Positions 10,595 through 22,743 are shown, counted from the stretch's first letter. The stretch is 64,000 bases of DNA from Dillenia suffruticosa (GCA_033439265.1 JAVTVX010000034.1:9269001-9333000); one strand, 5' to 3'. The notes: generated by a model from the sequence alone, not told the origin. Numbers and translations are program-made.

Positions 10595-10740
10595 TACTTT
10601 TTCTTTTTATTAATCGATATATGAGATTTGTTTGATTAATTTGGTTCAAATACTGTAGGATTTATTAAGAGATTGATTCTTATAAATTCTAATTTTTTAT
10701 TTTTATGAGTTGAATTTTAAGAGAATATAATATTTTATCG
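10595..10740 (-). repeat. Probable diverged SINE-A copy
   Basis: A T-rich start (CTTTTTCTTTTTATT) is followed by CGATATATGAG and TTTGATTAATTTGGTTCAAATA. These match in order the 3' half of SINE-A in minus orientation (compare 29959-30069). No target duplication was found. A C-run of about 12 lies at 10558-10568 outside it. Confidence 0.4.
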
Positions 10741-11039
10741 TTATATTTATAGGAGTTTGGTTTATGCTTCGTTGTTTTGCCGTTGCAAAACTGTTACATT
10801 CGTTGAACTCCACAAGCCAAGTCTTAGTATAAAGTTTTGGGCGAGACCCAAAGAAGACCAGGCCAGTTTCCAGAAAGAGTGTTGGGCCTGTGCCCGCAGA
10901 AGACAAACAGAAGCCGGTTTCCAAATTGGGGTACAATTTGCCGATGTTTTTCTCGATGCTCAGATCACCCCTTACTCCCTCTGTTTACCTCTGTTTCGCC
11001 GCAAAAAAACTTCTCTATATGGTGCTTGGCCATGCTGTA

Positions 11040-11192
11040 ATATTTCTTGCATACAAGTGCAGAAGAAGTGTAAGTTGTGATCAAAGTCGACTTGTAGCGG
11101 TCTGCAAGAGCTGGAGAAGTATCCCTGTTAAAGAGATTTATGTGGTGGATACGCTACCATGGTTGTGCAGCATCAACTTCAACTTCTTCTGA
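11040..11192 (+). pseudogene. F-box gene fragment (end of F-box, KIB/DUF295-type)
   Basis: The frame ending at 11192 contains RLVAVCKSWRSIPVKEIYVVDTLPWLC. The VCKSWRS segment is the hallmark C-terminal part of a plant F-box, and a LPWL a short distance later is typical of the F-box/DUF295 family, in which the F-box links the protein to SKP1 in SCF ubiquitin ligases. The frame stops soon after, and neither the start of the F-box nor a DUF295 domain follows. The upstream frame back to 10890 shows no recognisable domain. It is best read as a truncated gene copy; a short exon of an unusual gene is the alternative. Confidence 0.5.
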
Positions 11193-12247
11193 TCTCTTCA
11201 TTCCACTGTGTAAGGAAAGGAAACTATTGAATTTACACCCCAATTAAAAAGACTAGGCCACATACAAAAATTGCTTTACCCAAAGTCCTAGTTTCTTTTA
11301 GGGGCATTTTCTCTTCCTTTTGTGAGCATCTTTTTCCCAATTTGCTTCGGGAATGTTGTAGATGGTGGCTTCTAATGTGTTCTGGGTTATCCCATTTTAC
11401 TAGCTGAAAAAGAATTATGGGGTGAATATTAGTGCATTAACAAATACTGATTTTGCATTTTTTTTAAAATACTCTAACATATCAAATACGGTGAAATTGG
11501 ACCTTCATTGGGTTTGGCTCGTACAAATTGGAATTTATCATGACTTAAGAAAAATGGAAATTATTTCAAAGCAAAATAACCAAATAAATAAATGAAATTA
11601 GAGAAAAGGCTCAAAAATTCTTCTGAGACTTTGGCTCAATGCAATAACGTTGACAGGGTAATACTCGGGTGTTCATTAACCTGAACCAATTCCATAGATT
11701 ATGAAAATGATTGAAACATCTATTTAATTTCAAAATAACAATTTATCTGAGCCAAATTATCCAAATCAATTGCTCAACTTGGCTTCCGGTGGGGGCTGAA
11801 TAAAAATTTTTATTTTCTAAACTGAACCATTAACTATTTAACCGGATAAAATAATTTAACTGATCTAATTTTTATTAATCCGAATCGAATAATCTGATTT
11901 TTTAATAATTTAGAAGGATAAATGATTTGATCCGTATGAACACCCCTAATCCCCGGTGGGAGATATATTTATCACAAGAAAAATATCTAAAAAACAAAAA
12001 AAAAAACAAAAATAGAGAGAGAGAGAAGTGCATTAAATTAAGCCTCACAAATATGTGTCTCATAGCATAGCTGTGTATCACCGTCAAATCTCCTTAAATA
12101 GTGACATTTGAAACTCTGAAAATTCGTCATCTAATGGTCAATATGTCTCGCATTTCTCATCTCGCTTACCCATCGGAACACATTGAATTACGGATATCTA
12201 CCCTCAGATCATACTTGTGCTGACCCACCCCCATAACACAATCCCCC
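11193..12247. other. Intergenic sequence, no feature recognised
   Basis: AT-rich sequence without supported frames. It lies between the F-box fragment and the 3' side of the OFP gene. Confidence 0.4.
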
Positions 12248-12313
<66 letters not shown>

Positions 12314-12320
12314 GAGAGAG
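12248..12320. repeat. (GA)n microsatellite
   Basis: A GA dinucleotide run with two interruptions (GGA, GATA). It lies 130-200 bases beyond the OFP stop codon, probably in or just after its 3' untranslated region. Confidence 0.95.
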
Positions 12321-12451
12321 TCTGCCTCAATTTTCATTTATACCCTTTTCTTTAGATCTAATAAATGTACAAAAAAAAGTCTATGACCAGAAACAACCCA
12401 GACAAAGGTTCAGGAAGCCTTCAATGCGAAGAAAGGGGAAAAATTTTGAAT

Positions 12452-13198
12452 CTAAGACAAAACCATCTCTTCTTCATCAATCTCCTTCAAATCTCTAACT
12501 ATAGAATTAGAAGGAGAAGAAAAAGAAGAAACAGCAGAACAGAAGACAGTACTAGCAGTTTCATGTTCATGTTGATCAACATCATCATCATTAGAAGAAG
12601 AAGAAGAAGAACAATTAATAGAAACTCCACCAAGAAGTAAATCAACAAAAGCACCAACAATAAACCCATGAGTTTTCCTCCCATTAGCTCTCAAATACCA
12701 TCCCAACAACTCTTCCAAACACTCCCAATCCTTCATCAACCCATGTGACTCTATCATCTCCTCCATCGATCTCCGGAAATCAACATAAGGATTCTCGGAC
12801 TCCATTGCCAAAGCAACACTCTCTTTGAAAGGAAATGTCTTCTCACGATTAGAGTCATTGCTATCTCTACCATCTTCTTGCTTCACTTCTCCTAAGATCG
12901 AGCTGGTGTCACCTCCTGGCTCGAAGAACAGGCGCTCGGACCGTGCCCCACGTATGACTGTCTCCAAGGAATCTCCTCCGGAATCCTCGGACGTTGTGGA
13001 GAAGCTAGCAGACTCCCATGATGTTGTAAACCATGACTCCGGGGTGTCGACCCGATCCAAGGAGTCGAAGAAGACAGAGTTTATTGTCTTGAACATGTTG
13101 TCCCCGGCGCGGAACGAGAGGGTTTTTGGTTGCTTACATAAAGGCCATTGAAATGGGGCTTTAGCTTCTTTGGCTTTGAATATAGAATAGAACTTCAT
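12452..13198 (-). CDS. OVATE family protein (OFP), transcriptional repressor
   Basis: An intact 248-residue intronless frame, the usual structure for OFP genes. The C-terminal OVATE domain spans about residues 125-189 (ESVALAMESENPYVDF, SMEEMIES, WECLEELLGWYLRAN, THGFIVGAFVDLLL). The N-terminus (MKFYSIFKAKE..PFQWPLCKQPKTLSFRAGDNMFKTINSVFFD) and the SERLFFEPGGDTSSIL block resemble the Arabidopsis OFP13/15/16/18 subgroup. OFPs act in the nucleus as repressors with KNOX/BELL homeodomain partners and influence organ shape; that role comes from the family. The tail is low-complexity (Ser run, then Asp/Glu/His-rich). The first ATG follows AACAAAAA and gives the expected N-terminus. A CT/GA-rich leader lies upstream. 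Confidence 0.95.
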   Translation of the reverse strand: MKFYSIFKAKEAKAPFQWPLCKQPKTLSFRAGDNMFKTINSVFFDSLDRVDTPESWFTTSWESASFSTTSEDSGGDSLETVIRGARSERLFFEPGGDTSSILGEVKQEDGRDSNDSNREKTFPFKESVALAMESENPYVDFRRSMEEMIESHGLMKDWECLEELLGWYLRANGRKTHGFIVGAFVDLLLGGVSINCSSSSSSNDDDVDQHEHETASTVFCSAVSSFSSPSNSIVRDLKEIDEEEMVLS

Positions 13199-13603
13199 TT
13201 TTTGTTTGTTTTTTTAGTTGCTGAGTTTTGTTGAAATGGGGTTTTGGAGTTTTGGGTGTGTTTTATTTCTGGTTTGGCATTGAAGGAAATCAGAGGGAGT
13301 TGCAGGGGAGATTGAATTTAAAGGGGAAGAAAGAGAGAGAGATCGGAGGGGGACTGGTAGGGCCATTCATGTGCGTAAATAAATGTTTGGGGGTTTGTTT
13401 GTGAGAATTCAATGTTCTATTTAATGCCACCACTTAAACGGCTGAATGAAACAGGACCTTTTTTGTAAGGCCCTGAACTCTGAAAATTTCAACTTGCTAT
13501 ATTTATTTTGTTTTTGAGCTTTCAAACTCAACACCTTTGTCCTATTATTTTTGTTTAATATTTTTATGTTGAGCCTAAACTTCTTATTTTCTTCGACTTA
13601 GTC
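13199..13603 (-). promoter_or_regulatory. Upstream region of the OFP gene
   Basis: The 400 bases 5' of the OFP start contain a purine-rich tract on the plus strand (GGGGAAGAAAGAGAGAGAGATCGG, pyrimidine-rich on the gene strand), as is common in plant leaders. A weak AT-rich TTAAATAG on the minus strand near 13418 is a possible TATA element. This is position-based inference. Confidence 0.35.
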
Positions 13604-13618
13604 CATATCAATGTTCTT

Positions 13619-13795
13619 TTTTGATACTATACCAACCGATATCCACATTTATACTCTAACTAATTTGATTTATGAATTACAGTTACCCATTTAAGGGATT
13701 ACTCTTCCGACATAATTTTTTTCATACCTAAACTATGAGTCGAACTCAGAAACTTGACTACAAAACATCCTGTTAGGTCAACTATCCAATGGTTT
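13619..13795 (-). repeat. SINE-A copy (minus) with 15-bp target duplication
   Basis: Flanked by CATATCAATGTTCTT (13604-13618) and CATATCAATGTCCTT (13796-13810), one mismatch. On the minus strand it shows GAGTTCGACTCA (B box), ATGAAAAAAATTATGTCGGAAGAG and a GGATATCGGTTGGTATAG end before a short A-tail. It lies about 420 bp upstream of the OFP start. Confidence 0.8.
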
Positions 13796-13810
13796 CATAT
13801 CAATGTCCTT

Positions 13811-16041
13811 AACAAGCTTTCTGGCATACAATACCGACAGATATCAATACTCATTAATATTACCACTCGAAAACTTGACTTTACTATTCGAAAGTATAAT
13901 TTTATCATTTAGACGGGATAATATTACTGCAAGTCTAACTTTACCACTCGAAGGTGCTTAATATTATCACTCAGATGCTTAACATTGATAACAAATTTTA
14001 AAAATCTTCAAAATGATAGTATTATCTGAACTGGATATTGATATTTATGAGAATTATCTGAATTTTTACGTATTGCTCATCTGCAACATATATGTTTAGT
14101 AAAACATTTTATTGGAAGTATTGTTTTCGATAGCTGATAATTCAATAATGGGGACATATAATGAATATGAAGTTTTGGTCGTAGGAAAGCCATTCAAAGT
14201 AATTACAGGATTCTCGAATTAGTAGCCAATAGAGTTTATGATCAACAATGAGCAAAGGCAATTTGCTCAATATTTTGGTTCACTTTTAAATTATTTTTAA
14301 TTAAAAGAAAATACTAGATTTGTCATGTCAATTTAATGTTAGCCCTAAATTCAATGTTATTTTTGACAAAAAGTTTTGATTGCCGTATTCAGTTCAACTT
14401 TTTTAATTAAAAATAGTTTGAGATTATTTAAAAATGAAAATAATTTATGTTTTTAATTTCATAATTAGGATTTTTGGATGAAAAAAATAAGAAAACTTAT
14501 GAATTATGGGGGGATTTGTGAATATTTTGAAAATTTGAGTCAAACCCATGTAATAATATTTGGCTTAGGAGGCCCTTAATATAATATGTTGCATGGTTTT
14601 GCTTGATTGTTATATCAAATAAAAAGGATTTGGAAGATGGCGTGCCCTTTACATATGAAAAGGACTTTACTCTTCTAAAAGAGAATAATAACATATGCAA
14701 CAAATCATGTGAACTATTAAACAGGGAACGGTTGATCACAAAGACTTGCCTTGCCTTTACATTAAAGAGGTCAGATTGAGACCTCAAAATCACAATCTCC
14801 TCATTTATGATTACTTTGCCTGCATTGCATTCTCTCTCTCTCTCTCTCTCTCTGAGTCTGGTTGGTAATTAATTTCCAAGAATATGTGGTCATTCACTGT
14901 CTGCGTTAGTTTGAGTTTTTATGCTGCTAGTGGCGTGGCAAAGTATTACCCTAGCCAAGAAATTACAAAAAAAAAATGTTAAAAAACAAACTTGTATTAA
15001 TCAAAAATCATAAAGCTACTTGAATGAAAGCTCAATCTAGAAAGGTAAAGAGGTATTTGGAAAGCGTCCTTTTCTTTTTAGTAATCCTAAATAGACAGGA
15101 TAAATCATAAATCAAATGTATAATATTTTGGAAATAAATTCGAATTAACATATTTTAAATAATTCAATAAATATTTATTTGAGAATAATTAATCAGACAA
15201 GCGGATAATTAGATTAAGAATAGCAGACACATACCACTCGTAGATCATCATATGTAGAATTTGATTATTTATTTATTTATTCCATCTAATATAGTTGTTA
15301 TATGTAAATTTTTAATATTAAATGCAATTTCTATTAAAAAATAGATTAGTAGAGGTTGTATCCAATCTTCGCCAAGTGCTTTTCAAGTGTCAAAATGCTC
15401 TAGAAATAATTAATTGCATACTTTTTATCCTTTTTTCGGGCCTTTTTGTCTTAAGTAAACCAAATTGTAATTTTGTGGGCAAACTTAATCCCCTCCACCC
15501 ATAAAAGGGTTCCCCTAACCCCCACCCAAAAGAAAAGGGTTTTTTCCCAAGGGGCAGTCAGGATGGAAATGCATTGATCAAGTTGTCCCTTAAGAAAAAA
15601 AAAGTCATATATATTATCGTGATGGTGGGACCCTATTCATCCAAAATGAAAGACATTTTTTAAGGGCAGTTGTGTTCCCTCTTGGTACACAAACGTAGCT
15701 TTAAAAAAGTTCTATGTTCATGTGGATGGGTCCCTTTGGAACATCCCTTTTTTATGCACAACAAGATGATGATAACATATGAATTCAGATCTTCGAATTC
15801 GTGAAATGATCAAAACGTGAGAGCAAACTTTCATGGCTGATGTCAAATTATTGTAGGGACTCTTAAGATATGAGAGACAAATCACAGGACAAATGAGTTA
15901 TAATTGGGGTGAGCCACAAACTTTGGGTATTAGTATAGTGCCACAGAGCTTGCCTTCTCATCGATGGACAAAACCCATGTGCTATCTTTAAATAATATGA
16001 TACAAAGTACTTGGAAAGATAGAGAGAGGTGTGATTGTGAA
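13811..16041. other. Intergenic sequence with a (CT)n microsatellite
   Basis: No supported gene. A (CT)n run lies at 14831-14853. The stretch 13825-13860 (ATACAATACCGACAGATATCAATAC) resembles the 3' end of SINE-A and may be a further truncated copy. Frames at 14497-14793 and 15322-15504 have no recognisable domains. Confidence 0.4.
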
Positions 16042-16055
16042 TGTTCTGCTTGATT

Positions 16056-16246
16056 TTTTTTTCTTTTTTTTTTTTACTTAATCATCGGTATTAAAAAATC
16101 TGATTAATCCGATTTAAGTAATTATGGAGTCTAATTTAAAGGCCGACCATTCCGGTATATGTTTCTTTATTTTTAAGACTCGTATATAAGATTTTGATTG
16201 AAAAAGTTTTGTGTACTTTCACTTTAACTTACATGATATTGTTCAG
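16056..16246 (-). repeat. SINE-A copy (minus) with 14-bp target duplication
   Basis: Bounded by TGTTCTGCTTGATT (16042-16055) and TGTTCTACTTGATT (16247-16260), one mismatch. It begins with a long T-run (the A-tail on the minus strand) followed by ATCATCGGTATT..CTGATTAATCCGATTTAAG, the conserved 3' block of the family. It is 191 bp long, close to full length. Confidence 0.8.
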
Positions 16247-16675
16247 TGTTCTACTTGATTATTCACTCATTGGTTCTCCTATTTGACATGGGTTCACAGA
16301 CAATAAGTTAAAAAAATGAGGCTGGACCAGAATATACCAGCTTAGTCCTGAACAGCCAACTTTTATTTACAAGATTTATAACATTAATTATTATTTGCAT
16401 TGTATAGAGAACTGCCAAGAGCAGAATTACAAGCCATGTCCTAACAAATATAGGCAATTTGAAACATTTCTTTCTCTTAGGAAGGTTGAAGGAATTTGAT
16501 TAGAGAGCTGCATGAAGTAAAAGCCGAGAGCTCTTACATAAAATTAAAACCAAATAATTACATTTATTAATAAACCCTAGAGCTCAAATAATTTCCAAAA
16601 GACAACTAGTAATAACATCTCCACCAAGAGTTCAGCAAGAAGTTAACCTTATGTTTTGTCATGGAGAGGTTAACA

Positions 16676-16764
16676 TTGCTTTTTTTTGTTACACTGAGAT
16701 TTGAATGCGAGATTATCGGGTTGGGGAAGGAGAATTGTGACTATTAGACTGTCCTCTTAGGGAC
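16676..16764 (-). repeat. SINE-B copy (minus)
   Basis: Matches 3121-3207: on the minus strand GTCCCTAAGAGGAC hairpin, GTCTAATAGTCACAA (A-box-like), CGCATTCAAATCTC (B-box-like), then GTGTAACAAAA tail. Flanks GAGAGGTTAACA (16664-16675) and GAGAGGCTAACA (16765-16776) form a 12-bp target duplication with one mismatch. Confidence 0.65.
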
Positions 16765-16776
16765 GAGAGGCTAACA

Positions 16777-18091
16777 CTTTGCTACAAGTAGAAAAAGAAA
16801 GTTTCTTTTTCTTCGTATTCCACTTTTCAGATTAACATGAAAAATTGAAGTATTACTCCAATTTTAAATACAAGAAGTTGTCCTTAAATCACTAACAATG
16901 TTAACGTGTGTAAACATCTGTCAAGAGGGAAAATCTTAAATATTACAGAAACCAAGACTAAAAGTCTAAAACCTTAAGCGTTACAGATATAAATTTAGGA
17001 CTTTAATTGTTATTGTGTAGGAAGAGAAATCAAAACCAAATTCACAAGAAAATACGAAGACAACACTAACTTTAGCGCCTTCAGCTTTGACGCAAGATGA
17101 GATATTTCCGTAATATACTCCTAATGTTTCTTTTGTCCTTAAACATCATGGAGACAAGACTTTCCAAAAGAATACTTGTCTCCGCGCTTTCGTTTTTGAC
17201 AAAATGTTTTTCAAATTCTTTTCACGAACAATTTGATATTAGTCTCTTTGAACATTGTGCCCTTGAATGTTTTTAGAATTGCAAATTTCATGATCATAAA
17301 ACTTATACAATTTGAGTGGACTCATTTCCCCGAATCCCTCTTATTATTAGAGGAATTTGCATTGCAAGAGTAATGAGTCACTTAACTTGAAGAGCAAGGT
17401 CTAAATCAATGTAGTTAAGAACGATCATAATGTTCTTTTTCCAATTCTTAAAAATTGTGCCGTTAAAAATGGAATGGAGTTAATGTTTGCAAATATGATA
17501 ACAGTAGAAACATTCACTCAATAAAGAACAAATAAATAAAACAACAAACTCATAATCCAAATCTTACTTCAACACAATCATCAAATTCAAATAATAAAAT
17601 CTCCCTTCACAAGATAGCTAATACAATATTGACATTTAGTTTTTGAATGGAAAAATCAATTTGTAAAGTTTTACGCTTACCGTAGCAATCAAATATTGAC
17701 GATAAATTCATGTCAAAAAGAAAGACTTTGTTTGTACCAACTAATATTCATGGTAAATCTTATCAAGTTGCATAAGAAGTATGTATGGGTTCTTAAATAT
17801 ATGGGCTCAAGTTGCTTATGGTTTTTGATTTTTCAAATTACCATGTAGTTTAATAGAGTAATGGCTGTTGGTTCTCTAATGATGGAATATTAGAAAATCT
17901 ACAAAATTTCTATATATTATTTGGGGACTACAATGATTTATATATATTTCTTATTTCTACCACCATAAATTAGAAATAAAACTTTAGTGTTGCCACGTAT
18001 AATAGTCCACACTTAATAAGATGATAAAATCCAAATTAAACTCAAACTTTATTTAATCAATTTAATTTGAGATAAATCTTATGATAGTATA
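16777..18091. other. Intergenic sequence, no feature recognised
   Basis: AT-rich sequence without supported frames or clear repeats. A slightly more complex stretch at 17030-17560 could be old repeat sequence, but I could not assign it. Confidence 0.35.
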
Positions 18092-18096
18092 TAATA

Positions 18097-18471
18097 TGTT
18101 GAATATGCCCAAAAAAAAAATTAGATCCCACCTCGGATGGCAAGAGGGGAGTGGAGACCTTTTTCTAAGGACAATTCCCTCTTTGGAGCAAAACCATCCT
18201 AAGTTGCTTCTCATCTCTTTAGCATAACTTTTTTTCTTTCTCTTTTAATATTTTATTATAATTAGTAGAATATTATTCTGATAGTATTCGAGAAAATCGA
18301 CATATTTGGCCAAACATCGTTAAATTTTAATATTCTTTATTTATTTAATAGTTGTTGGATAAATTTATAGTGATTATTGTGCTATTAAATTATCTTTTTG
18401 GGGAAATTTATTCTAGAGTGATTTTTTAGTACAATTGTTTACACGCTATTCACACCCAAACTTCTACAACA
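18097..18471 (+). repeat. Copia-2 5' LTR (TATA box deleted)
   Basis: TGTTGAATATG ... CTACAACA. Compared with the 3' LTR it lacks 8 bases, including the TATAAA at TTTTCTA/AGGACAA (about 18166-18168). That removes the likely promoter TATA element. Confidence 0.9.
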
Positions 18472-18473
18472 AT

Positions 18474-18485
18474 TGGTATCAGAGC
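18474..18485 (+). other. Copia-2 primer-binding site
   Basis: TGGTATCAGAGC starts two bases after the LTR, an exact match to the usual plant copia site complementary to initiator methionine tRNA. Confidence 0.95.
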
Positions 18486-18679
18486 CCGATCTATCTAAGT
18501 ATGCTATGTGATTACAGTTTTGCATGATCTTTCACATCTTGGAGCTAATTGGTATTGAGTTCTGTTGATCTTATTATACTTTATGGGTGCAGCCTAGTCT
18601 GATATTCTACGTCAGAAAATATTTTCCTAGATTAATTGATATTTCACATCACTAGCTATTAAATAGTACGGATGGCAGA

Positions 18680-19480
18680 AATGGTTTATAGCACAAAGTC
18701 ATTCACGTTGACATCATCAATTCCAACAAAAACTACAATGACGAATGCCAGATTTGCAGTGGAGATTTTTTATGGAACCGATCATTTTAACATATGACAA
18801 AATGAGGTTCTAGACCTTTTTTTTTTTTTTTAGCAAAATTTAGACATTGCCATTGAAGAATAGAAACTAGATGATGCTGAAAAGAAAAAATGGAAGATGA
18901 TGAACAGATTGCCATGTGGTACAATTCGATCGTACCTTTCGAGAGAGTAGAAATATGTTTTTTCAAAGGAAACTTCTGTTAGTAAATTATAGAAAATACT
19001 AGAAGAAAAATTCTTGAAAAAGAGTAGTCAGACAAGCTTTATATGAAGAAGAGGCTGTTCTCTTCAACTAATCACCAACTTTAATTGGTTGGTTACTAAT
19101 CTGATAAATATGGACGAAACTTTCAAACTAGCTCTTATGTTGTTGGGATCCCTTCCTGATAAATTTGAATATCTTGAAACTACCTTATTTCACAGGAAAG
19201 ATGTTGTTTCTTAGTGAAGTAACTGTAATATTATACACTTACGAACTAAGAAAAAAATAAAAATAAGAAAATACAAGTGAAGAAACAGAGGTATTAGTTG
19301 TCAGAGAGCGTTCGTAGAGTCAGAATAAAAGGGACAAAAGGGAGATCAAAGTCAAGGTCCAAGCCAAAGAAAAATGAATGTGCCTTTTGTCAAGAAAAAT
19401 GATACCGGAAGAAAAATTGTCTAAAACTGAAAAATAAAAACAAACTAGATAAGGAGAAAACTATCTCAAATTCAAATATA
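18680..19480 (+). pseudogene. Copia-2 gag remnant
   Basis: Degraded Gag. The start and leader are collinear with Copia-1 but single-copy. The zinc knuckle at about 19379-19420 reads CAFCQEK.YRKKNC, with the glycine-histidine pair damaged, so the CCHC histidine is lost. Stops interrupt the frame throughout. Confidence 0.65.
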
Positions 19481-19539
19481 GTTGAATGTGATGATACAGA
19501 TTCAGCCCTCTCACTTGCTGTTACACCATCAACTAGTCA

Positions 19540-20959
19540 TTCTAGCAAGTGGTTGCTGGATTCAGCGTGTAACTACCATATGTCCTCCAATCGAAAATGG
19601 TTCTTTGATTTTAAAAAGCAAAAATGTAGAGTAATCTACACTACAAATAATGTCTCTCTTACCACACATGAGATTGGTTTAATTCATCTGAAAAATTAGG
19701 ATGGATCAATCAGAATTAACAAGTGTTTGATATGTACCGGATTCGATGAAAAATCTCAGCTCCATTGGATCCTTAGAGTCAAAAGGTTTTGATGTGAAGA
19801 TGAAAGATGGAGTAATGAAAATTATCTCTAGTACACTTATAGTGTTAAAAGGAATTTAGAAAAATAACAATTTGTACTATTTTCTGGATAGTACAGTTGT
19901 TAGGACAGCGACAATAGCAGTAGTTTCTACTCATAATCAGGAGTTAAAAATAACTAGATTATGGCATATGGAGATGGGACATGCTGGAGAAAAATTTTTG
20001 AAATTTCTGATAGATCAAGAATTGCTGAAAAGAATACAAGTTTGCAAATTAGATTTTTATGAGTACTGCATAAAAAAAAAAAAAGCAAATAAAGGTGAAA
20101 TTTGGTACAACAATCTATGATACTAAAGGTATTTTGGATTATATTCATTCAAATGTGTGGGGCTTTCCAAAACAATATCATTGGAGGAAAGTATTATTAT
20201 ATGACCTTTGTTGATAATTTTTCTTAAAGAGTTTGGGTGTATCCAATGAAAACAAAGGGTGAAGTGTTGAGAATTTTTCTTAAATGGAAAAATATGGTGG
20301 AGGTTCAAACAGGCAGAAAAATCAAACGTCTCCGCACAGACAATGGTGGAGAGTTTGGAAATGATCAATTTTTGAAAATTTGTGAAAATGAAAGTATTGT
20401 CAGACACTTCGTCATTAGGAGTACATCACAACAAAATAGTGTAGCGGAGCGTGTGAACCGAACATTACTGAAAAAGGCTCGGTGCATATTGTCCAATGTT
20501 GGGTTGGGCAAAGAATTTTGGATTGATACTGTTGTCTATATTTGTCACATCATCAACTACTTGTCATCTATAGCTATTGGTGGTAAAACACTAATAGAGA
20601 AATCGTTTGAAAAGTCTACTATAGATTATGATTTTTTACGTGTATATGGTACCACTGCATATTGTCATGTTAAAGAGTCAAAACTGAATCCTAGAACAAA
20701 TAAGACAACCTTCATGGGGATCACAACTGGGGTGAAAGGCTATTGCCTTTGGTGTTCAGAAACAATAAAAGTAATCTTCAGTAGGGATGCTACCTTTAAC
20801 GAATCTTCCATATCAAAGATAACTTTCAAAAATATTAAGTATACATGCGGTACTCTCAAACAGATGGAATTTAATACAAATAACATTATCCTAGTAAATG
20901 AAGAAACTCATGGTGACTCTTCTATGATAGAAGAAGAGTCAGATGAAGAAGTGATGTAG
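19540..20959 (+). pseudogene. Copia-2 protease and integrase remnant
   Basis: The protease-like start reads KWLLDSACNYHMSS (Asp-Ser present, the following Gly replaced by Ala). The pre-integrase zinc-binding helix follows (HMEMGHAGEKFLKFLIDQELLK, 19872-20120). The catalytic core has a first Asp in TFVDN. An open stretch at 20237-20959 carries RLRTDNGGEFGNDQF and SVAERVNRTLLKKARCILSN, so all three DDE acidic residues can be found. An in-frame TAA just after TFVDNFS and frameshifts separate these parts. The C-terminal part reaches the usual linker before RT. Confidence 0.8.
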
Positions 20960-21120
20960 AGCCAAAAACCTCCATAGTAACTGGAATCAATTGCATTAAG
21001 AAAGGAAAAAAGGAAAAAAGGATCATTAAACCACATGCTCGTTATGTTCATATGGTCGCTTCTGTATCGACAATTCAAATTGATGATGTTCCCACCATGT
21101 ATAATGAAATAGTCCAAAGT

Positions 21121-22560
21121 TCAGATTAAGAGCAATGGAGGATTGCCATGAAAGAGGAAATGTAGTCCCTTCAAAAAAATCAGAGTGGACACTTACTAGT
21201 CTTCCAAATGAAAAGAAAGCAATTGGGTACAAATAGATATATGCTAAGAAATATGGATTTCCTAACAAGAATGGTATTCACTACAAAACAGGATTGGTGG
21301 CTAAACATTATGCTCAAAAGGATAGAGTTGATTATAATAAAATATTTTCTCAAGTTGTGAAATATTCCTCCATCAGATTCTTGTTGACTTTGGTAGCATA
21401 ATTGGATATGGAGTTAGTTCAATTGGATGTAAAAACAACATTTTTATATGGAGACTTGAAGGAGGAAATCTATATGACTCAAACAGAAGGATTCAAAATT
21501 GCTGAAAAAGAAAAGATGATGTGCAAACTTGAAAAATCATTGTATGGATTAGAGTAATTTCCAAGACAGTGGTACAAGCGATTTGACGAGTTTATGATAG
21601 GACATAAATACACAAAAAACAAATATGATTACTACGTATATTTATACAAATTACAAGATGGATGCTTTATTTATTTTTTTCTTTATGTTGATAATATACT
21701 GATAACTTCCAAAAGTCAGATAAAAATTGAGAAATTGAAATCTCAGTTGAAAAGGGAGTTTGAAATGAAGGATCTAAATGAAGCAAAGAACATTCTCGAT
21801 ATGAAAATTATCAAAAGTAGAAAATCGAAGAGTTTTTGTTTATTACAAAAAAATATTTAAACAATATACTAAAATGTTTTGCCATGAATAAATAGTCAAA
21901 ATCAGTTAGTATTCTGCTCGCTCCTGATTTCAAACTTAGTGTATCCATTTCACCAAACAACGATGCAAAACGGGATTATATATCAAAAGTATCGTATACA
22001 AGTGCTATTGGGAGCCTAATGTATTCTATGATATGTACAATACCCGATATTTCATAGGCAGTTGGGGTTGTGAGCAGATACATACATGATCCTAGAAATG
22101 AGCATTGACCAGCTATGAAATGGATTTTACGGTACATTCTGAACACTATGAATCTTGGTTTGATATTTCAGCGGGACAAGCAAAATGATCAATACATAGT
22201 TGGGTGTTGTGATTTTGACTATACTAGTGATTTAGATAAATGTTGATCAATTATTGATTATATGTTTACTTTTGCAAAGGCACCAGTGAGTTGGAAATCC
22301 ATCTTACAGTCAACAAATGCTTTGTTTTTTATAAAGCCAGAATACATGTCAATTACAAAAAATATAAAGAAAACAATTTGGCTTCAGGGTTGCTTGGTGA
22401 ATTGAAATTAGAATTGAAACACATTAAAAAGTATTGTGATAGTCAAAGTGCAATTCATTTGTAAAAGAATCAAATTTGTCACTCAAGAACAAAGTATATC
22501 GACGTTCATTATCATTTTGTATGATAGATTTTGGAAGAAGGTGGAGCTATAATCTAGAAA
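21121..22560 (+). pseudogene. Copia-2 reverse transcriptase and RNase H remnant
   Basis: RT begins EQWRIAMKEEM, then shows the VKTTFLYGDLKEEIYMTQTEGF and CKLEKSLYGLE blocks. The active-site box at 21684-21695 encodes YVDN rather than YVDD, so one catalytic metal ligand is lost. RNase H follows from about 22050 (AVGVVSRYIHDP, YCDSQSAIHL, ending near VRTKYIDVHYHF). Several stops interrupt the frame. This is the segment missing from Copia-1. Confidence 0.8.
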
Positions 22561-22728
22561 ATTCTAATTTCTAAGAATTCTACTTATATAATGACAAAAA
22601 TAGTGACTATAGTCAAGTTTCAATATTATTTGGTTTTGATCAATATTATTGAAAATTAAAAATTAAAAATTGTAAACACTACCATAGATTTTAAGAGAAA
22701 GTTGGAAGTTTTTTTCTTTTTTTTTTTT

Positions 22729-22743
22729 GTTAAGGTGGAGATT
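22729..22743 (+). other. Copia-2 polypurine tract
   Basis: The purine-rich AAGGTGGAGA with short flanks directly precedes the TG of the 3' LTR, as expected for the plus-strand priming site. Confidence 0.85.

Noticed and set aside
10757..11080. A 107-codon plus-strand frame overlapping the F-box fragment
   Set aside because: It is in a different frame from the recognisable VCKSWRS segment and shows no domain, so it is a shadow of the fragment.
12217..12640. Open frames over the GA tract and the OFP 3' end on the plus strand
   Set aside because: Arg/Glu repeats are translations of (GA)n, and the rest is antisense to the OFP coding sequence.
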